Counted from the stretch's first letter, positions 24,499 to 37,518 are shown. The stretch: DNA of 64,000 bases from Voacanga thouarsii (GCA_026120185.1 JANUWF010001625.1:930001-994000), one strand, 5' to 3'. Made by a program: numbers and translations. Notes: generated by a model not told the origin, from the sequence alone.

Positions 24499-26044
24499 TG
24501 TTGGGGATATGCCCTAGAGTCAATTTGTACTTATACAATTGTCATTATGTTTTATATAATAATATGAGGCTTTCCTTTCCATGAATAGTGAGTTTTGTTT
24601 TGTTGGTCATCAAGTACGTGACTTGATAGTAAAACCCTACAATGAATACAATGACTATTCTAAAACTGTCCCTGATTGATTATTATTATTATTATTATTT
24701 GAATAATAATAAATTAAAATTAGTATGTTTGTGACTTGATGGCTATGTTTTACTGGCCATAGATATTTGTGATATCGAGTCAAGACATAAATAAATGTTA
24801 GAGAATATTGTATTGGACATGACCCACTGTGAGAGTACTTCATGGAATATGTCATAAGTACTTTCTAGCCATAATAATATTGAATGTCCTTCGACCTAAA
24901 TTTATCATAGTTTCCTACTTGATAAATTTTATATTTTGACATTGTCTAAAGTTGTCTTTAACCAGATAATAAATTAGACTACTGTTGGATATAGAATAAA
25001 TTAAGGAGAAGAATATGATTGATTGTGAAGGAATTTGTCCCTCTCAATTATGGGAGAGATATCCATTGGCCCCTTGATAAGTTAGACTGTTAAAAATGCA
25101 TGGCCGTGCTCAAATATATCAATCTAAGATATTGATATCATTTATTTGAACAGTCTACTATGAAATCAAGAAATAATTGATTAAGCTTAATAAGGATGAC
25201 ATGCTCCGTGCCTTATGCTTAATCTGGATATCGTGTGACAAAAAGGACTAAATATAAAATTATGGTTTGGTTCAAAGAGATCACCGATCTTCATTTAACT
25301 TGGATAGTTATAATGTTTTGATAGAAACCGCTTATAACTTTTGGGCCATTTAAATATGATTTAGGCACACTGCTAGTGTTAAATGAACCTATAGGGTCAC
25401 ATAATAAGCGATCTTGTTAGGTTATTTTCTGGTGACCAAATTCGATGAATCTGGAGATATGTCTAAGTTAATCGTACTTAGAAAATTTACCAGATACAAT
25501 GAATCTGGAAATATGTCCACATTCGATGTATCTGGATGATGTCCAGATTATAAGAATCTGACTCGGTAAATTAATTAGTTAAATTACCGAGATAATGGCA
25601 GAATCTTATCATAACAGTTTTAATTTAATTTGAATTTAAATTAGAATATGATAAGATATTATTAGGGTTGGACTCTAAGAGGTTCGGGGGTTTTTAAGAA
25701 AACCCTAGCCGTCTTTTCAATGGTCCAATTTTTCGGTTGAGAACATTCGTGCCATTCTCTACCAGAAGAAGAAGAAAAAAAAAAAAAACCTCTCAAACCC
25801 TTGGCGCTAGCACTCCCTAAGTATCGAGTGAGTTCGAGGTGTGTATCCGATAGAGGACGTTCGCATACTGCAGCGTCTGGTGATTGTTCGGGTTGAACGT
25901 ACAACAGCACAATCAGAATCGAAGGATTTTGATTACAGCAACCAAAGGTAATTCTTAAACCTTAGATCTTCTTAATCATTTACTTAGGTCCTCGAGAGGG
26001 ATTTGTGGATGTTTTCCGCATTTAGGAGTCCACGAATCCTAACA
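24499..26044 (+). mobile_element. Copia-type solo LTR with perfect TSD
   Basis: TGTTGGGGATATGCCC to ATCCTAACA, 1,546 bp, between perfect CTAAG duplications (24,494-24,498 and 26,045-26,049). It splits the older copia LTR at CACCTGTAGGTCTAAG. The LTR differs from the other copia families in the window. It has a short ATT run with a matching AAT run (24,677-24,712) that could fold. No internal region adjoins it. Confidence 0.88.
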
Positions 26045-26605
26045 CTAAGACACTGCACTTGCAATATTACTCTCAGGCTCAATATTTCCATATAGTGATA
26101 AATGAAATATTTAAAATGATAAAATGCCACTATTTGTTAGTAGGGGTATTTTTTGTTATTTTAGTAGCCAAGATTAATTGCCTTTTTGTTGCCAGAGAAA
26201 TTCAAATAACCTTTCTAAATTTATTTAATAGATGGGCTTATTTGGTGAATTTATTATTGCAAGAATTAATCTAAAAATCCAATTAATTTTTTAATTGGGC
26301 TAGAATAATTAATTGGGCCAATTAAATTAATTGATTTATTAATTAATTATCTTGAGTAATTTTATATTGGTCCCAAGTAGATTAATTAATTAATAGATGT
26401 TCTAATTTAATTAGTCTTTGACAAATTAAGAAATCATGGCACGTCAGGGTTTGATAGTAGTCGCATTGTGAAAAAAAAAGGAAAATGAAATAATAAAAGG
26501 GAATAGGAAGTATGTGTTTTTGCTGTTGGAAAGGAAAAGGAAGAAGTTGATATGAATGGCATGGCATCACGTGTGCCTGTGAAAAGGAATTGACTGAATT
26601 CTTGA

Positions 26606-26676
26606 CATATATATATATATACATACATACATACATATACATATATTTATGTGTGTGTGTGTGTGTGTGTACATAT
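26606..26676. repeat. Compound microsatellite (TA)n-(CATA)n-(TG)n
   Basis: TA, CATA and TG runs in series. Short frames across them (MCVCVC..., YIYI...) are artefacts. Confidence 0.9.
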
Positions 26677-26849
26677 ATACAAACAACTTTCAGTTTTCCT
26701 TCACAAAACAAAAGCCACCAATTTCGTCTTTTTCCTTCATTTTCGTTCGAACCTTTTTAGCTCTTTCTTTTCTTCCAATCTTGGTCAACCTAGTTCTACT
26801 TTCTCTGGTAGATGTACTCCTGACCTCTTTTGCAATTTATTAACACAAA

Positions 26850-28210
26850 AGACAAGGTGGCATACAATTACTACTGCATGTTAGAATTTAAAAAGTGCAC
26901 AGCATTATCCAAATGTTATACTTGCGGAATAAAGATTACACTCTTAAGCAGTAAATGCTTATTACTTTTTAAGTTTGAATCATTCTCCCCATATCATTCT
27001 TTAGTCGTTATTGCTTTGGACTGAAAGACAACTATTAACTCCTACATAATCCCCAAGTTAAAGTGGGGGTGACACCCACATGTATAACATATTATTATGA
27101 AATTGTTTGAAAAAGTCACCAATAACTCATGTTTGTTACAGAAACACAAAATAAATTTGCCACAACTATTGCATTTGTGCATTCAAATTATAAAGAAAAT
27201 GCTAGTCTTGACTAGAGGATTGAATATGTCTAGGACCCTTGCTAGATAATTTACACAATCCAAAAATTTTGTACAATATCCAGATCCATAGAGAGAGAGT
27301 ATTCAGCTATTGTCGACATCAAGAGACAAAATACATAAAACAGTTATCTAGGGAATATGGTATGTTCTTAATTATTGCGTATATTCTTCTAAGTATATTT
27401 ATATGCTAAACAGTTATCTAGGATACATATAGTTATAAATAGTAATGGCATGACTAGGAAAATAACAATATAGGATTCGAATGATAAGGTTCATTAGCTA
27501 AGAAAATGAGGGAAGACTAGATCAAGATGCCACTAATTCATTAGCTAATGATCTAATAACCTTATAGACGTTTACAAATGTTTCTTTCATGCACAACAGG
27601 TTGGCAAATGAACTCCACATACATGAACATAGACGTTGATTTATAAATTGATTCTTTATCACCGGCTCTCAAGCATAGAGTACACCTCAAAATAAATATT
27701 GAATGAATTTATAAGGGATTCAAATGCCAAATTAGATTAATGAAGGGAGTTAGGAGCAAGCTAATAAAAGGTAAATAGATAGAAAATATGCAGTGAAACC
27801 TTCCAACTAATCAAGATTAAACATTATGAAACTATAGTAGGCAACACAATGTCAATGCTTGGATATTATTCCCATTCATAAAGTGAACCACCCCATAGAA
27901 GCCACTTTTTTCTTTCTTGCGAACTGGGTACTTGGGATGTTAATCAGTTTTCTTGTTTGAACTATGCAAGTATCATCTATCTTAAGTGTACATGGCACAT
28001 TTTAGAATCAACAATTGACCTCTCCTTAAATTTCCCCCAAAAATCCATATTTACATTAGCTTCTTTATGATAGAAAAAATCAACCTTGCCATCAGATCCA
28101 ATGTAAAAGTAATCAATATCATAAATAACGATAAATGACCAAAAAAGGAACCAAAGATTACCATCAATTAGCAGAAAAAAGAAAAACCCAATGAAATAAT
28201 AAAAAGACTA
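26850..28210. other. Unassigned AT-rich stretch, possibly intron-like
   Basis: No retroelement motif, repeat or supportable frame was found. On the minus strand it lies directly downstream of the HUA2-like exon, so it could contain remains of that gene's first intron. No second PWWP exon was recognised. Confidence 0.3.
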
Positions 28211-28216
28211 CCATAC

Positions 28217-28395
28217 ATATCATAACAGGCCAGGCAGGGAAACTTTTAACTTTGGCAAGCATAAGATCACGGACCTTCCACTGCCGCCGAGCCACCTTTG
28301 GCGAGCACAACATCACCGACCTTCCACTGCTAACGAGCTGTTGCTGCAGTGGTGGCAGCAGCTTTGCGGGCACCATTTCTTCGATTGGGGGCCAT
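28217..28395 (-). pseudogene. HUA2-like PWWP-domain protein, broken first exon
   Basis: On the minus strand an ATG at 28,395 opens MAPNRRNGARKAAATTAATA, then a stop (28,330-28,332), then QWKVGDVVLAK. In the next frame ARRQWKVRDLMLAKVKSFPAWP follows (shown as two overlapping parts: ARRQWKVRDLML and LAKVKSFPAWP). This is the basic, alanine-rich N-terminus and the start of the PWWP domain of plant HUA2/HUA2-like nuclear proteins, which affect flowering and pre-mRNA processing (known family). Units at 28,273 and 28,319 show a 46-bp tandem duplication that shifts the frame. A candidate donor GTATGG follows at 28,216-28,211. The rest of the gene is not in the window. It is a pseudogene fragment or, less likely, an assembly error in a real exon. 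Confidence 0.6.
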
Positions 28396-29100
28396 TCCGA
28401 TAGAAAAGTTTCAAACCTAGCAATCAAATTAGAGACATGTGCTCACTAAAGAACGCAAAAGAACATGATTTCGAGGGTTTTCTGGTTGAGAGAGCACCAA
28501 AATTGCCCACTTCTCTATAAAAAAAGCAAGCACTTTCAAACTTCCAAGGATTCACGACAGAAGATTCCCTATTTATTCTTCCAGGCATTGAAAGATCATG
28601 CACTAACCAAAAAGGGCGAAGCAAATAAATTTCCAAATCCTCAACTACATAACCTAATTCTGATCATAAGACTTAAAAGAAAATCTATTAAAAAATACAA
28701 GAAAAAACCAAAATAATTCTTAATAAGAAATAACTGAACACCTAGCCAACCTACTACTCCCCGATTAAAATTCTAATAAGAAACAATTTAGTTGCCCAAA
28801 ACATCATCAATATGTAAATCTCAATCCATTTTTATAGCCTTAAATTAAACGAATAATGAACCTTGAATGCCATTCGAGCATATTCATATTCGGAGACAAA
28901 GGATAGATAGCATTGTTGACGAAGGAGTAGCAGAAAGGGCTTCGAGAGAGCTGCAAATGGGGCTTCGGGAGAGTCGAAGAAAAGGGGGCTTCCGATGATG
29001 ACTTGGGAAAGGAATGGAAAATAAAGAAAATTTGGTGTAGAAGTGTTTTGAGGAAAAAATTTGGCATGGACTTTTAGCACCTTTGCTTTTTTTCATTTAT
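28396..29100 (-). other. Upstream region of the HUA2-like fragment
   Basis: On the minus strand this lies 5' of the exon and has a pyrimidine-rich, low-repeat character that would fit a 5' untranslated region and promoter. Overlapping short frames (28,424-28,716 and 28,832-29,096) have no recognisable domain. The role is inferred from position only. Confidence 0.35.
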
Positions 29101-30330
29101 TCTGTCAAATTAATAAAACTAATTTTGATTGTTTAGCCATATAATGTAATTTGTTTTCGAATTGTGGTAATTTCATATGTAGTACTAATTTTTCTCATTC
29201 TCAAATATGGTAATTGCATGTTTTTTTTTTTTTTTTGGAAAACATAAAAATATAAGCAATTTATTTTTTCAAATACATTCTGATGGGTATTAATAGCTTT
29301 AATCATTAAAAAAAAGTTATTTTAAAAACTTATATATATATATATATATGTATGTGTATATCAAAATTTTGAATTTTGAATTTATTTTAATAAAAAAAGA
29401 TACGTGTGAATTAAATTAAAAATTTATTATCTGACTAATAAATTAAACTATGTCCAGAAGGAGATTAGATAATATGATTGGTTGATGTTGATAAGATTTT
29501 ACCAAAATTTTCAAAGAAATGAAAGGTATTGTTGTCAAGAGCAAGTACATGTTTAGATTTATATATGTTGACTAAAGACTTTTAAGGTTAACATGAACCG
29601 GTATTTTTGTATTACACTTGAAATAAAAATATTTTGATTACAGTATATTTGTTTCATCCACTTAATTTTAGATTTTTTATAAAACTATAGTATTTTGCTA
29701 TATTTATAATATGTTCTGAAAAGTCAATGTCATTATAAACATACATACATACATACATACATACGTACGTACGTACGTACGTACATACATGCATGCATAC
29801 ATATTATCAAAATAACATAATTCTAAGTCATTCTATTTTGTCTCTCCTCACTGCCTAGCCATTTTTTTTTTTTTTTTACTTTGAAAAAATTGGTATAACT
29901 TCAAAAATCATTTTTTAAAACAAAATTAATTTTGAGGATCACATAAATGCTTTTGGTATATTTTGTTTTTTTAACCGTATAATTCTTTGTTACTAAGTTT
30001 ATTACTCTTGTAATTTATGATATAAATGTAACCACATAAATATATCTTTTTAAAATGATAAAAATATAACCAATTGGACATACTGCTTTTAGAATAACAT
30101 ACATTATCATTATTTGATTTGATACCTTATAATCCCAATATAATTATTTGGATTAATTTAGAAATTCTTTCAATTTAAATTAATTTAACTTGAATTTATT
30201 CAATTTCGAAGCCATTCCCAAATATATCCACAATATTTTTATATAAATATAAAGTACTACGTTATTGTTTAATTAAAATGATTGAATTTCACTTTTAAAC
30301 AAATATTAATTAATATGTGTACTATATGAA
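29101..30330. other. AT-rich intergenic stretch, no gene
   Basis: Very AT-rich, with poly-T runs (29,221-29,236 and 29,863-29,878), a (TA)n run (29,331-29,349) and the ACAT/ACGT repeat listed separately. No frame or RNA gene is supported. Confidence 0.5.
29739..29803. repeat. (ACAT)n-(ACGT)n-(ACAT)n tetranucleotide repeat
   Basis: ACAT units, then about six ACGT units, then ACAT/GCAT units. ACGT is self-complementary, so the central run can form a cruciform. Confidence 0.9.
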
Positions 30331-30925
30331 TTAATTTTGAGAGCTTATATAGAGATTAAAATAGATTATATGGCAACATACATCTGATTACCTTCAAATT
30401 TGGTGATAATACTTTTTTTTTAGCAATTTAAATAAATGTAACAGTTGGATCATTAATTTGACATACTTATATTTATAAAGGCGTTAGGTTTTCTGTCGTT
30501 ATATAGAGATTATTCTAGATTATGTCGTCAAATATATCAAATTACCTTCAAATTTGGTCATGATACTTTATTTTTAACAATTTTAACAAATATAATGGTT
30601 GGATCGCTAATTTGGTATACTTATCTTTATAAATGCATTAGGTTTTGTGCTCTAATATAGAGATTATGCTTGATTATAAGGCAAAATAGATCCAATTACC
30701 TTCAAATGTGGTTACAATACTTTCTTTAGCAAATTTTAGAAATCAAACGATTGGATTATTAATTTGACATGCTTATCTTTGTAAATGTGTTAGGTTTTGA
30801 GCACTTACATAGAGACTATAGGAAAAATATATATGATTACTTTCAAAATTGGTCATGATACTTTTTTTTTAACAATTTCAACAAATCTAACAGTTGGATC
30901 TGTAATTTGATATATTTACCTTTGA
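30331..30925. repeat. Diverged tandem repeat, period about 154 bp, four units
   Basis: The anchor ATATAGAGAT and its variants occur at 30,347, 30,501, 30,655 and 30,808 (spacing 154, 154, 153). Each is followed in register by a TTACCTTCAAATTTGGT-like block and a GTTGGATC-like block. No coding frame. It is satellite-like or a subterminal array belonging to the CACTA element on the right. Confidence 0.8.
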
Positions 30926-31619
30926 CAAAACTATTTTTCTTATGGTTAAACTTCTACCAACTACCCACTATAGTTGGTATTTCGTTGGAACATCGGTAGG
31001 AAAAAAACATTCCCCTCCCCTTTACCAACAAATTACCATCAGACATTGTTACCAACTACATGTATTTTATTGGTAATTGGTTGGTAAATATTTTCCTACA
31101 TGTTTACCAACATATTAACAACAGATTACGAACACAAATATCAACAACCAAATACACACAGTTGATAATTCTATTGGTAGTTTATTGGACATTAATTTAC
31201 TATATTTCCAATAGATATTTCAGTTGGTAATTCTGTTGGAAAAAAATTGATCATCATATTACCAACTATATTACCAACTGAAATAGTTACCAACTACCCA
31301 CTTTTGTTGATAAATTGGTGGGAACAACATTCCCTCCCTATTACCAACAAATTACCATCAGACACAGTTACCAACCACTTATATTTAGTTGGTAATTGGT
31401 TGGTAAATATTTTCCCTCCAGTTTACCAACATATTACCAACCGATTACCAATAGCAAAATCACCAACAAAATACTCATTGTTGGTAATTTGTTGGTAAGT
31501 ACCTGAAATTCAACACATTCCATATTTGTTGGGAATCTATTGGTATTCTATTGGTAATTAACAACTGAACATGGTTTGCTGGAAATAGTATGTTAGTAAT
31601 CAGCCTTTTTCTAGTAGTT
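30926..31619. mobile_element. CACTA-type element right end with subterminal repeats
   Basis: The stretch ends TTTTTCTAGTAGT (31,606-31,618), the complement of the CACTACTAGAAAAA terminus of many plant CACTA elements, with the last base changed. The preceding 650 bp are full of TACCAAC/GTTGGTA units in both orientations. The left terminus was not found, so this is a truncated or solo end, lying against the family B internal region. Confidence 0.65.
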
Positions 31620-33858
31620 TTGTTGGGAAATTGTTGCTATCGTGGAGTTTCCCTTTTAGCCTTAGGTTGATATTTTTTCTATTGTTGTACTATATATATG
31701 TAGTGAAGGTTGAAAATTTGATTGTTATAGTGGTGAATAAATTGAAGAGTGATTGGTTTTTGTTGTTGGTATTTCGTGTTGTGAAGTGTTGTGGTTTGAT
31801 TGGAGATTATTTTCTTATGAAGTTTTTCAAAACCTTTTGTACAGTAGACTTTATAGTGTTGAAGTTATTGATCGGATTATTTTGGGAGATTTCACTATGC
31901 TATGTGCAGGTTATAGTACTAATAATTGGTGGATGTTGTAGTGGCAATCTATTGTTGTATGTAAGGACCCTTAATATATATAATACTTCTAGTGCTTTGT
32001 ATACTAGTGTTCTATTGTGTATATGGGTTAGGTATTGATGAGAGTATATTAGCATATCTATATTGATTTAGTGTATTTTGTGGCTTTGTTGTATTGGATG
32101 TAGTATAGTTCTTGGTACTAATATATATTTTGGTATTGATTGTTGTATTTAATTTTATGGCTTGTTAATAATATTTATATACATATATTATTATATGATG
32201 GTTTATATTATTATTAATATTGATCCTAATGAATTTAGGCAAAACACCTTGTATCCTTTTTATTTATATTTTCTTTTGAATTATTTCCTTTGAACATTAT
32301 TTTGTTTGTATTCCTCTGTTGTTACTATTTCTTTAGCCTCGGTATACTGTTATAATTTTCTTCCTGTTGTAGGATGGAAGATTTTCATCTTTTAGACAAC
32401 CATTCATTTCTTCTCTCTTTTATGACACATTGAGCTTCAAGATGCTTGGGGCAGTAGTGCTTTACCTTCTCTTAGCATTTATCTCTTTTAATCCAATTAA
32501 AAATGCTTATATTGTTTAGTTTGTGGCCAATGAGGGCATTGTCCAATTAAAGTGTGAGGGAAAGGTTGAATAATATTTTCTTTACAATTTTGTATTAATT
32601 ATTTTGGCAATTTTCTTATTTTTGGGTTAAAATTCTTGTTCTTTGCACTTGGGCTAGAATTTTTTTGAATTTTCCATACATTTTTCATTTTTTTCTTTTT
32701 TGTGATTTGTTGGGTAGTTTTCAAGACTTTTTGGTACATGTGTTAGTTTGGTGGAGTTATTATTTATCTTTATGCTTGGAAATTCTACTTAAGACTTTTC
32801 TAGGAAAGTTATTTTATGTACACTTATATTTTAGGCATAATATAGGCTAAGTTTAGATAAGTGAGTTAATCTTGTTTATGCCTTTGAAAATGTTACGAAT
32901 CTTGATTCTTTAAGAATGAATCAGAATTTGGTGATGAAATATAGAGTATGGATCATTTGCTTAGCTCTAGTTTTGTGGCAAATCCCATTTATTCATTCAT
33001 TTGATTGCTTTGTATATTGTATTGTAGAAATATTCAATTGTTTATTGTATTTTTCAATTAAAAGATAACTTGAAGCAAGAGGTAGGTTGCTTAATACACC
33101 TACCAATATGAGGGGAAAAAAGGCTCTAGAAATGTAAAATGGATGTCCTACGAAGAAAAACAACATGTGATGAAAAACAAAAGAAAAGAAAAAGCAAGAA
33201 AAAGAAAAAGAAAGAAAAGCAAATGGAAAAAATGCAAGGGATGCAAAAAGAGTATTTAAGTTAAAATAATTGTAAATGCATTCCTTTCATAGAAAGAAAA
33301 ATGAAGAAAAATAAGGGGCTCCTACTTTACCAATTCAAATTGAAATGTATTGTTTTATTGTTATATCAAAGTGTAAGGTATTATTATAGCATAACACTTG
33401 TAATGAATGAACTTAGAGTATGCCATGAGATTTGAGTGAGTCATTTGATCCTATATCATATAAATCATTTTGTTTGAATTATGGATTGGAGAAGTAATGT
33501 GCGTCACATTTATTTGACATAAGCTTGTTTAATTTCACTTTGATGTTTTTTGTTGTGTCTAGCTTAATATAAGGGTATACATGGGTTTAACTTAGATAGA
33601 TTGGGGTTGAGATGAATTCTACGGTGGAGCAAGAAATAATCTCTTTACCATTTTAACATTATTGCATATACTCTAAGTTGTTCTTGATTATTCACTTAGA
33701 ATGTTATGTAGAATTTTCATTTTGATTGTAAAATTACTCATTCTTTGTCCTTATGAATAAATGTATGTCACTTGATTTGTACACTAGCGAAGTCATGAAT
33801 AAATGTATCTTACTTGAAATGTACAATTAGTCCATTCTTTATTTTTAAATAATTGTGG

Positions 33859-33877
33859 TTTGCTTGAGGACAAGAAA
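33859..33877 (+). other. Pre-polypurine-tract hairpin, family B
   Basis: TTTGCTTGAGGACAAGAAAA, a slightly mutated copy of the palindrome TTTGCTTGAGGACAAGCAAA, which is perfect in the family A copy at 60,617-60,636. Confidence 0.6.
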
Positions 33878-33883
33878 AGGTTT

Positions 33884-33895
33884 AAGTGTGGGGTA
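33884..33895 (+). other. Polypurine tract, family B
   Basis: AAGTGTGGGGTA immediately before the LTR start TGTTATGAGGG, so the LTR that follows is the 3' LTR. Confidence 0.65.
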
Positions 33896-35222
33896 TGTTA
33901 TGAGGGATCATCGTATACATATTTTTTAGTATTTTTGTACCTTAATTGTGATAAATTCTTATTCAAATCACTACTTCCTACACCATTTTCATCTTATTTT
34001 TTTAGGAAAAAAATAAAATGCCAATTGGAGATACAAATGATGAAACGGAAGAAAAAGAACAAAAATGGAAGAAATTGCACAACAACAACTTCCCTTAGCC
34101 GCCCAAAGCACAACAAAGATGCAGTACGTCAAGGAGATGGGCGGCCTAGGGAACTATTTCCCTAGCCACCTTAGAACAAACTTTGTGCCCGAAACAAGTG
34201 AAGAAGGCCACCAAATGAAGATATTTCTTTCTAGGCCGTATAGAACAAAGCATAGGACACCTAATCTTTCAACCTGGTGGCCTAGGAAAGTGGAACTTCC
34301 GTAGGCCGCTTGGTTTATCGAAAATAATATAGGGAAGTGGCCGCCCACTTGCTACAGAAATTTACATTTGGCGAGTTCTTTTTGAAACGCATATAATTTT
34401 TACTTTAAGAACCCTTTAAAGACTTAAAATACATTCTTCTTGGACTTGGTTTTCTCTCTAGAACACTAGGACAAGAAATTTTCACAAGAGAAGAGAAGGA
34501 GCTTGGGATTTAAATAAGAAGAATAGTAGGTTACAAGGAGATCTCAAGGAAGAGGAAGAAATGACATATCTATGAGTGTTCTCTTACCCTTTTTCCATGT
34601 TATTTTACTTTGCGATTTTTGTATTAAGACTTTATTTTCAATTGTAACAAAGGGTTGTACCCTATTTTTATGCTTTAGGATGATGTATTTTTCTTATATT
34701 TATGATTTTTACTATATGATAATTAGTTATTTGTATTTATTGTGTTATGTTGGTTGTATGGGTTATAATTTATTTTCTTCAAATATTTGTTCTAACTTAA
34801 TGATTTTGTGAGGTAGGGTTAATGTTGGAATACCCACTTAGTTAATTTAATGTTTTCCATCTGTAATTAAGACGAGATAAAGGTTGTGGATTGGGGCTAA
34901 CAACAAATGAGTTAATAGCATTGCTTAGAGATAGGGATTTTGTAGCTTCCGAATGAAATGGGATTGGTCGTAGTGTTTAATACCTCATTGGTTTTGGTTG
35001 AATCGGTAGAGCTACTAGTTAATCAACTTAGGGTTTAGGGATCTCACAATTGGAGAGATAATGAGATTGATTTGTGAATCACACTACTCTCTAGAGTTGA
35101 GATTTATAGATTTAAGGGATACACATCTTTGAGATGTTTATTAGGGAAATTCTCTTTGTTACATGGCCTTTCTTTCTTTCTAATTCCTTGATGAATTTGT
35201 GACTCTTCCATGTGTAAAACTT

Positions 35223-36938
35223 TGTTAGGCATCTTAGGCTCGTAACCTATACGGCGCAGTGGAAAATAAAATGAGATACCGTCCCAGGACCTGCATATGT
35301 GTGGAAAACAAGATAACAATAGATCAAAGGTAGCAACTTTTTATCTTTGTTTGATCGTCTGAAGAACAAAAATGTCTTCTTCAAGTCGAGACGTGATCCA
35401 GCAATTCTCTTGGTCCAACTTCACGAGAGTTGAACGTCTAACCACTATAATCATAGTTTGTGATTATCTCTAACTGTAATGCACACAGAAGAATACTTAA
35501 GCACAAAAATGTCTTGTGCTAGCAAAAAAAGGTGGTGGCTAGGGTTCTTCACAAGAACAATCGAGAGAGAGAGAAGAAGAGAAGGTTTTGTGTTGCTTAG
35601 AGTCTCCGTTTTTCCAACATCAGCTAGGGTTTCGATTATATCACATATATAACCGAAAAACCCTACTAAAATTGAGAATTCTAATCCTATTAGATTTCCC
35701 TAATTGTAATTGGAAATATCAAGTTCTCACAATTACAATTTGGGCCATAAATTATAACTAATTATAATTTGTCAACAATAATTTCTCTTTCTCTCAATTA
35801 ACACCACCATGTTATCAAATAACATCTTGAGCATATAATCATCTATTGTGTGTGACCTATTAGGTTTCCCGGTTAATTGGTAGTGAACATGAATTAATCC
35901 AAATGTATTTGAGATTAATAATCCATAATTAATTAGAATTAATCCTATTAATTCTAATCAGGATTGGTTTATTAATTCATCAATTAATAAACCTATATTC
36001 CCAGATCATTGGCGGTATCTAGCACCACATCATGACCACCTAAGAGTCTAAGAAGTCATGTGGCTTAACATGAACCTTTCAATAACAAACTTCAGTGCAA
36101 TTAAATCATGTCACCATATAATATCTCATTCAGTTTGGAGTACGGAATTAGTGCCAACTCCCTCTAGAATTAATTCTGGCCCGAATATAATAGTACTTGT
36201 ACTAGGAACCCACTACTCTAGATGTGTATCAATTGAAACTATTTCAAATATGCAATCACTTTGGCCAAGGGCTTCTCGAGTAGTAATTCCTACAAGTGGC
36301 CGTGAGATATTCGCCCCTACTATTATGAGTGGTGAATCCTTTATTGACCCTCTCAACTACTTTTGTTTACCTCACAATGTACCCAATAACTATCCTATAA
36401 GCGGCCCTTGATCGAGCTCCAGAGATTGGAATCAAAGTATAATGCTCAGCAAACAAAGTACCTTAGAGATCTCAAGTCTAACGATACTTGCACATTTGCA
36501 ATATTTAGATTATATTACTAACACTAAATAGTTATCCATGTCATTATCTCAAAGCTAGGTCATCCAATGAACTTGTTCCATTAACAAGCATCTATGTGTT
36601 AACTTTGAGTATCTCAATACTCACGGATATGAGAACCACCACCTGATCAAATCAGGAAGTCTAACATATGCTAGTCTTAACGTATTAATGATGTCATGTC
36701 TCATTAATACTATGATTAGGGACTATTTAAGTAATAACACTATACAGTATAGTAGGAATCTCATATCGTAATCTCTGTCATGATTTCCTAAACACAGTGT
36801 TGTACTAGGGACTTTATCGTACAGTTATATTTTTTTAAAGTAAACAAAAGAAACTGTAAGATAAATATTACCTTTTATTAAAATAAAATGTGCCATATAT
36901 AATATACAAGTGATTGCCTCTAGAGCACAATACTAACA
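35223..36938 (-). repeat. Copia-1 3' LTR
   Basis: Sense start TGTTAGTATTGTGCTC at 36,938, sense end GCCTAACA at 35,223; 1,716 bp. The TATA region at 35,641-35,656 is unexpanded. Confidence 0.9.
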
Positions 36939-36950
36939 AACTCCCACTTG
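36939..36950 (-). other. Copia-1 polypurine tract
   Basis: The sense strand reads CAAGTGGGAGTT directly before the 3' LTR. Confidence 0.75.
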
Positions 36951-37518
36951 CACTAGTGTCAATCATTCATGTATATAATACCGAATCACTTAACATAACA
37001 ACCATGTTTCTTTTGGGATAGTGCTTTTGTAAGTGGGTCGGCTATGTTCTCATCTGTGGCAACTCTCGCTATCTTTATTTCATTAGCCGTTTTAGAAGCA
37101 GCCATGTACTACACCTCTATCGTAGAGTCAGCAATAATCTCTTGTTTGGAACTTTTCCAACTTATTGCCTTTAAACATAATGTAAACACGTAACTGAATT
37201 GTGATTTGAAGTCATCTTTGCAAATTGAAAACTGGCATCAGTATACCCGTTTATATTCAAATCACCTTGTCCATATACTAAGAACATATCCTTAATCCTT
37301 TGTTAGTACATAAGAATGTTCTTTACAGCCGCCTAATGACCCTCACCAAGGTCAGATTGGTATCTGCTCGTCAAACTGAGAACATAAGATACATCAGGCC
37401 TAGTACATATCATAACGTATATGATATATCTAACTGCCGAGGCATATAGAATCTTATTCTTGCAATCCCTTTCAACTTATGTCTTGAGAGATATCAACTT
37501 TGAAAAGCTTACACCATG
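36951..37518 (-). pseudogene. Copia-1 RNase H remnant
   Basis: In the same frame as RT, across stops, the sense strand gives RYIIYVMICTRPDVSY (copia connection region), SRYQSDLGEGH, and then GYTDASF, the first RNase H aspartate motif. Several TAA/TAG/TGA codons interrupt it. Inactive. Confidence 0.65.

Larger units (their letters stand above)
23668..26850 (+). mobile_element. Copia-2-related LTR, solo or truncated, interrupted
   Basis: It starts TGTTGGGATGTGTGCC at 23,668 inside the gypsy protease region. It aligns with the copia-2 LTR (11,113): AACCAGTGAGTAGTCCACTT, an ACGTAGAATTGGACC block, and the segment 26,060-26,170. It is interrupted by the solo LTR at 24,499-26,044. The right end is placed near 26,850 only because similarity stops, and no duplication of CTACT was confirmed there. 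Confidence 0.6.
31620..33895 (+). mobile_element. Family B internal region, 3' part (plus)
   Basis: Homologous in inverted orientation to 735-4,460. It ends with a hairpin (33,859-33,877) and a polypurine tract (33,884-33,895) directly before the LTR at 33,896. A purine-rich AAGAAAAAG tract lies at 33,178-33,235. Open frames up to 135 codons (for example 31,631-32,038) encode only hydrophobic low-complexity sequence and no retroelement domain. Non-autonomous. Confidence 0.65.

Noticed and set aside
30926..31619. Regularly recurring short repeats considered as a CRISPR-like array
   Set aside because: Units occur in both orientations, vary in spacing and end in a CACTA terminus; the DNA is of plant type.
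31631..32038. 135-codon hydrophobic plus-strand frame
   Set aside because: It lies in family B internal DNA; the homologous minus-strand copy (about 4,050-4,460) does not keep the frame.
36058..36411. 117-codon plus-strand frame
   Set aside because: It lies wholly within the copia-1 3' LTR on the antisense strand, with no domain.
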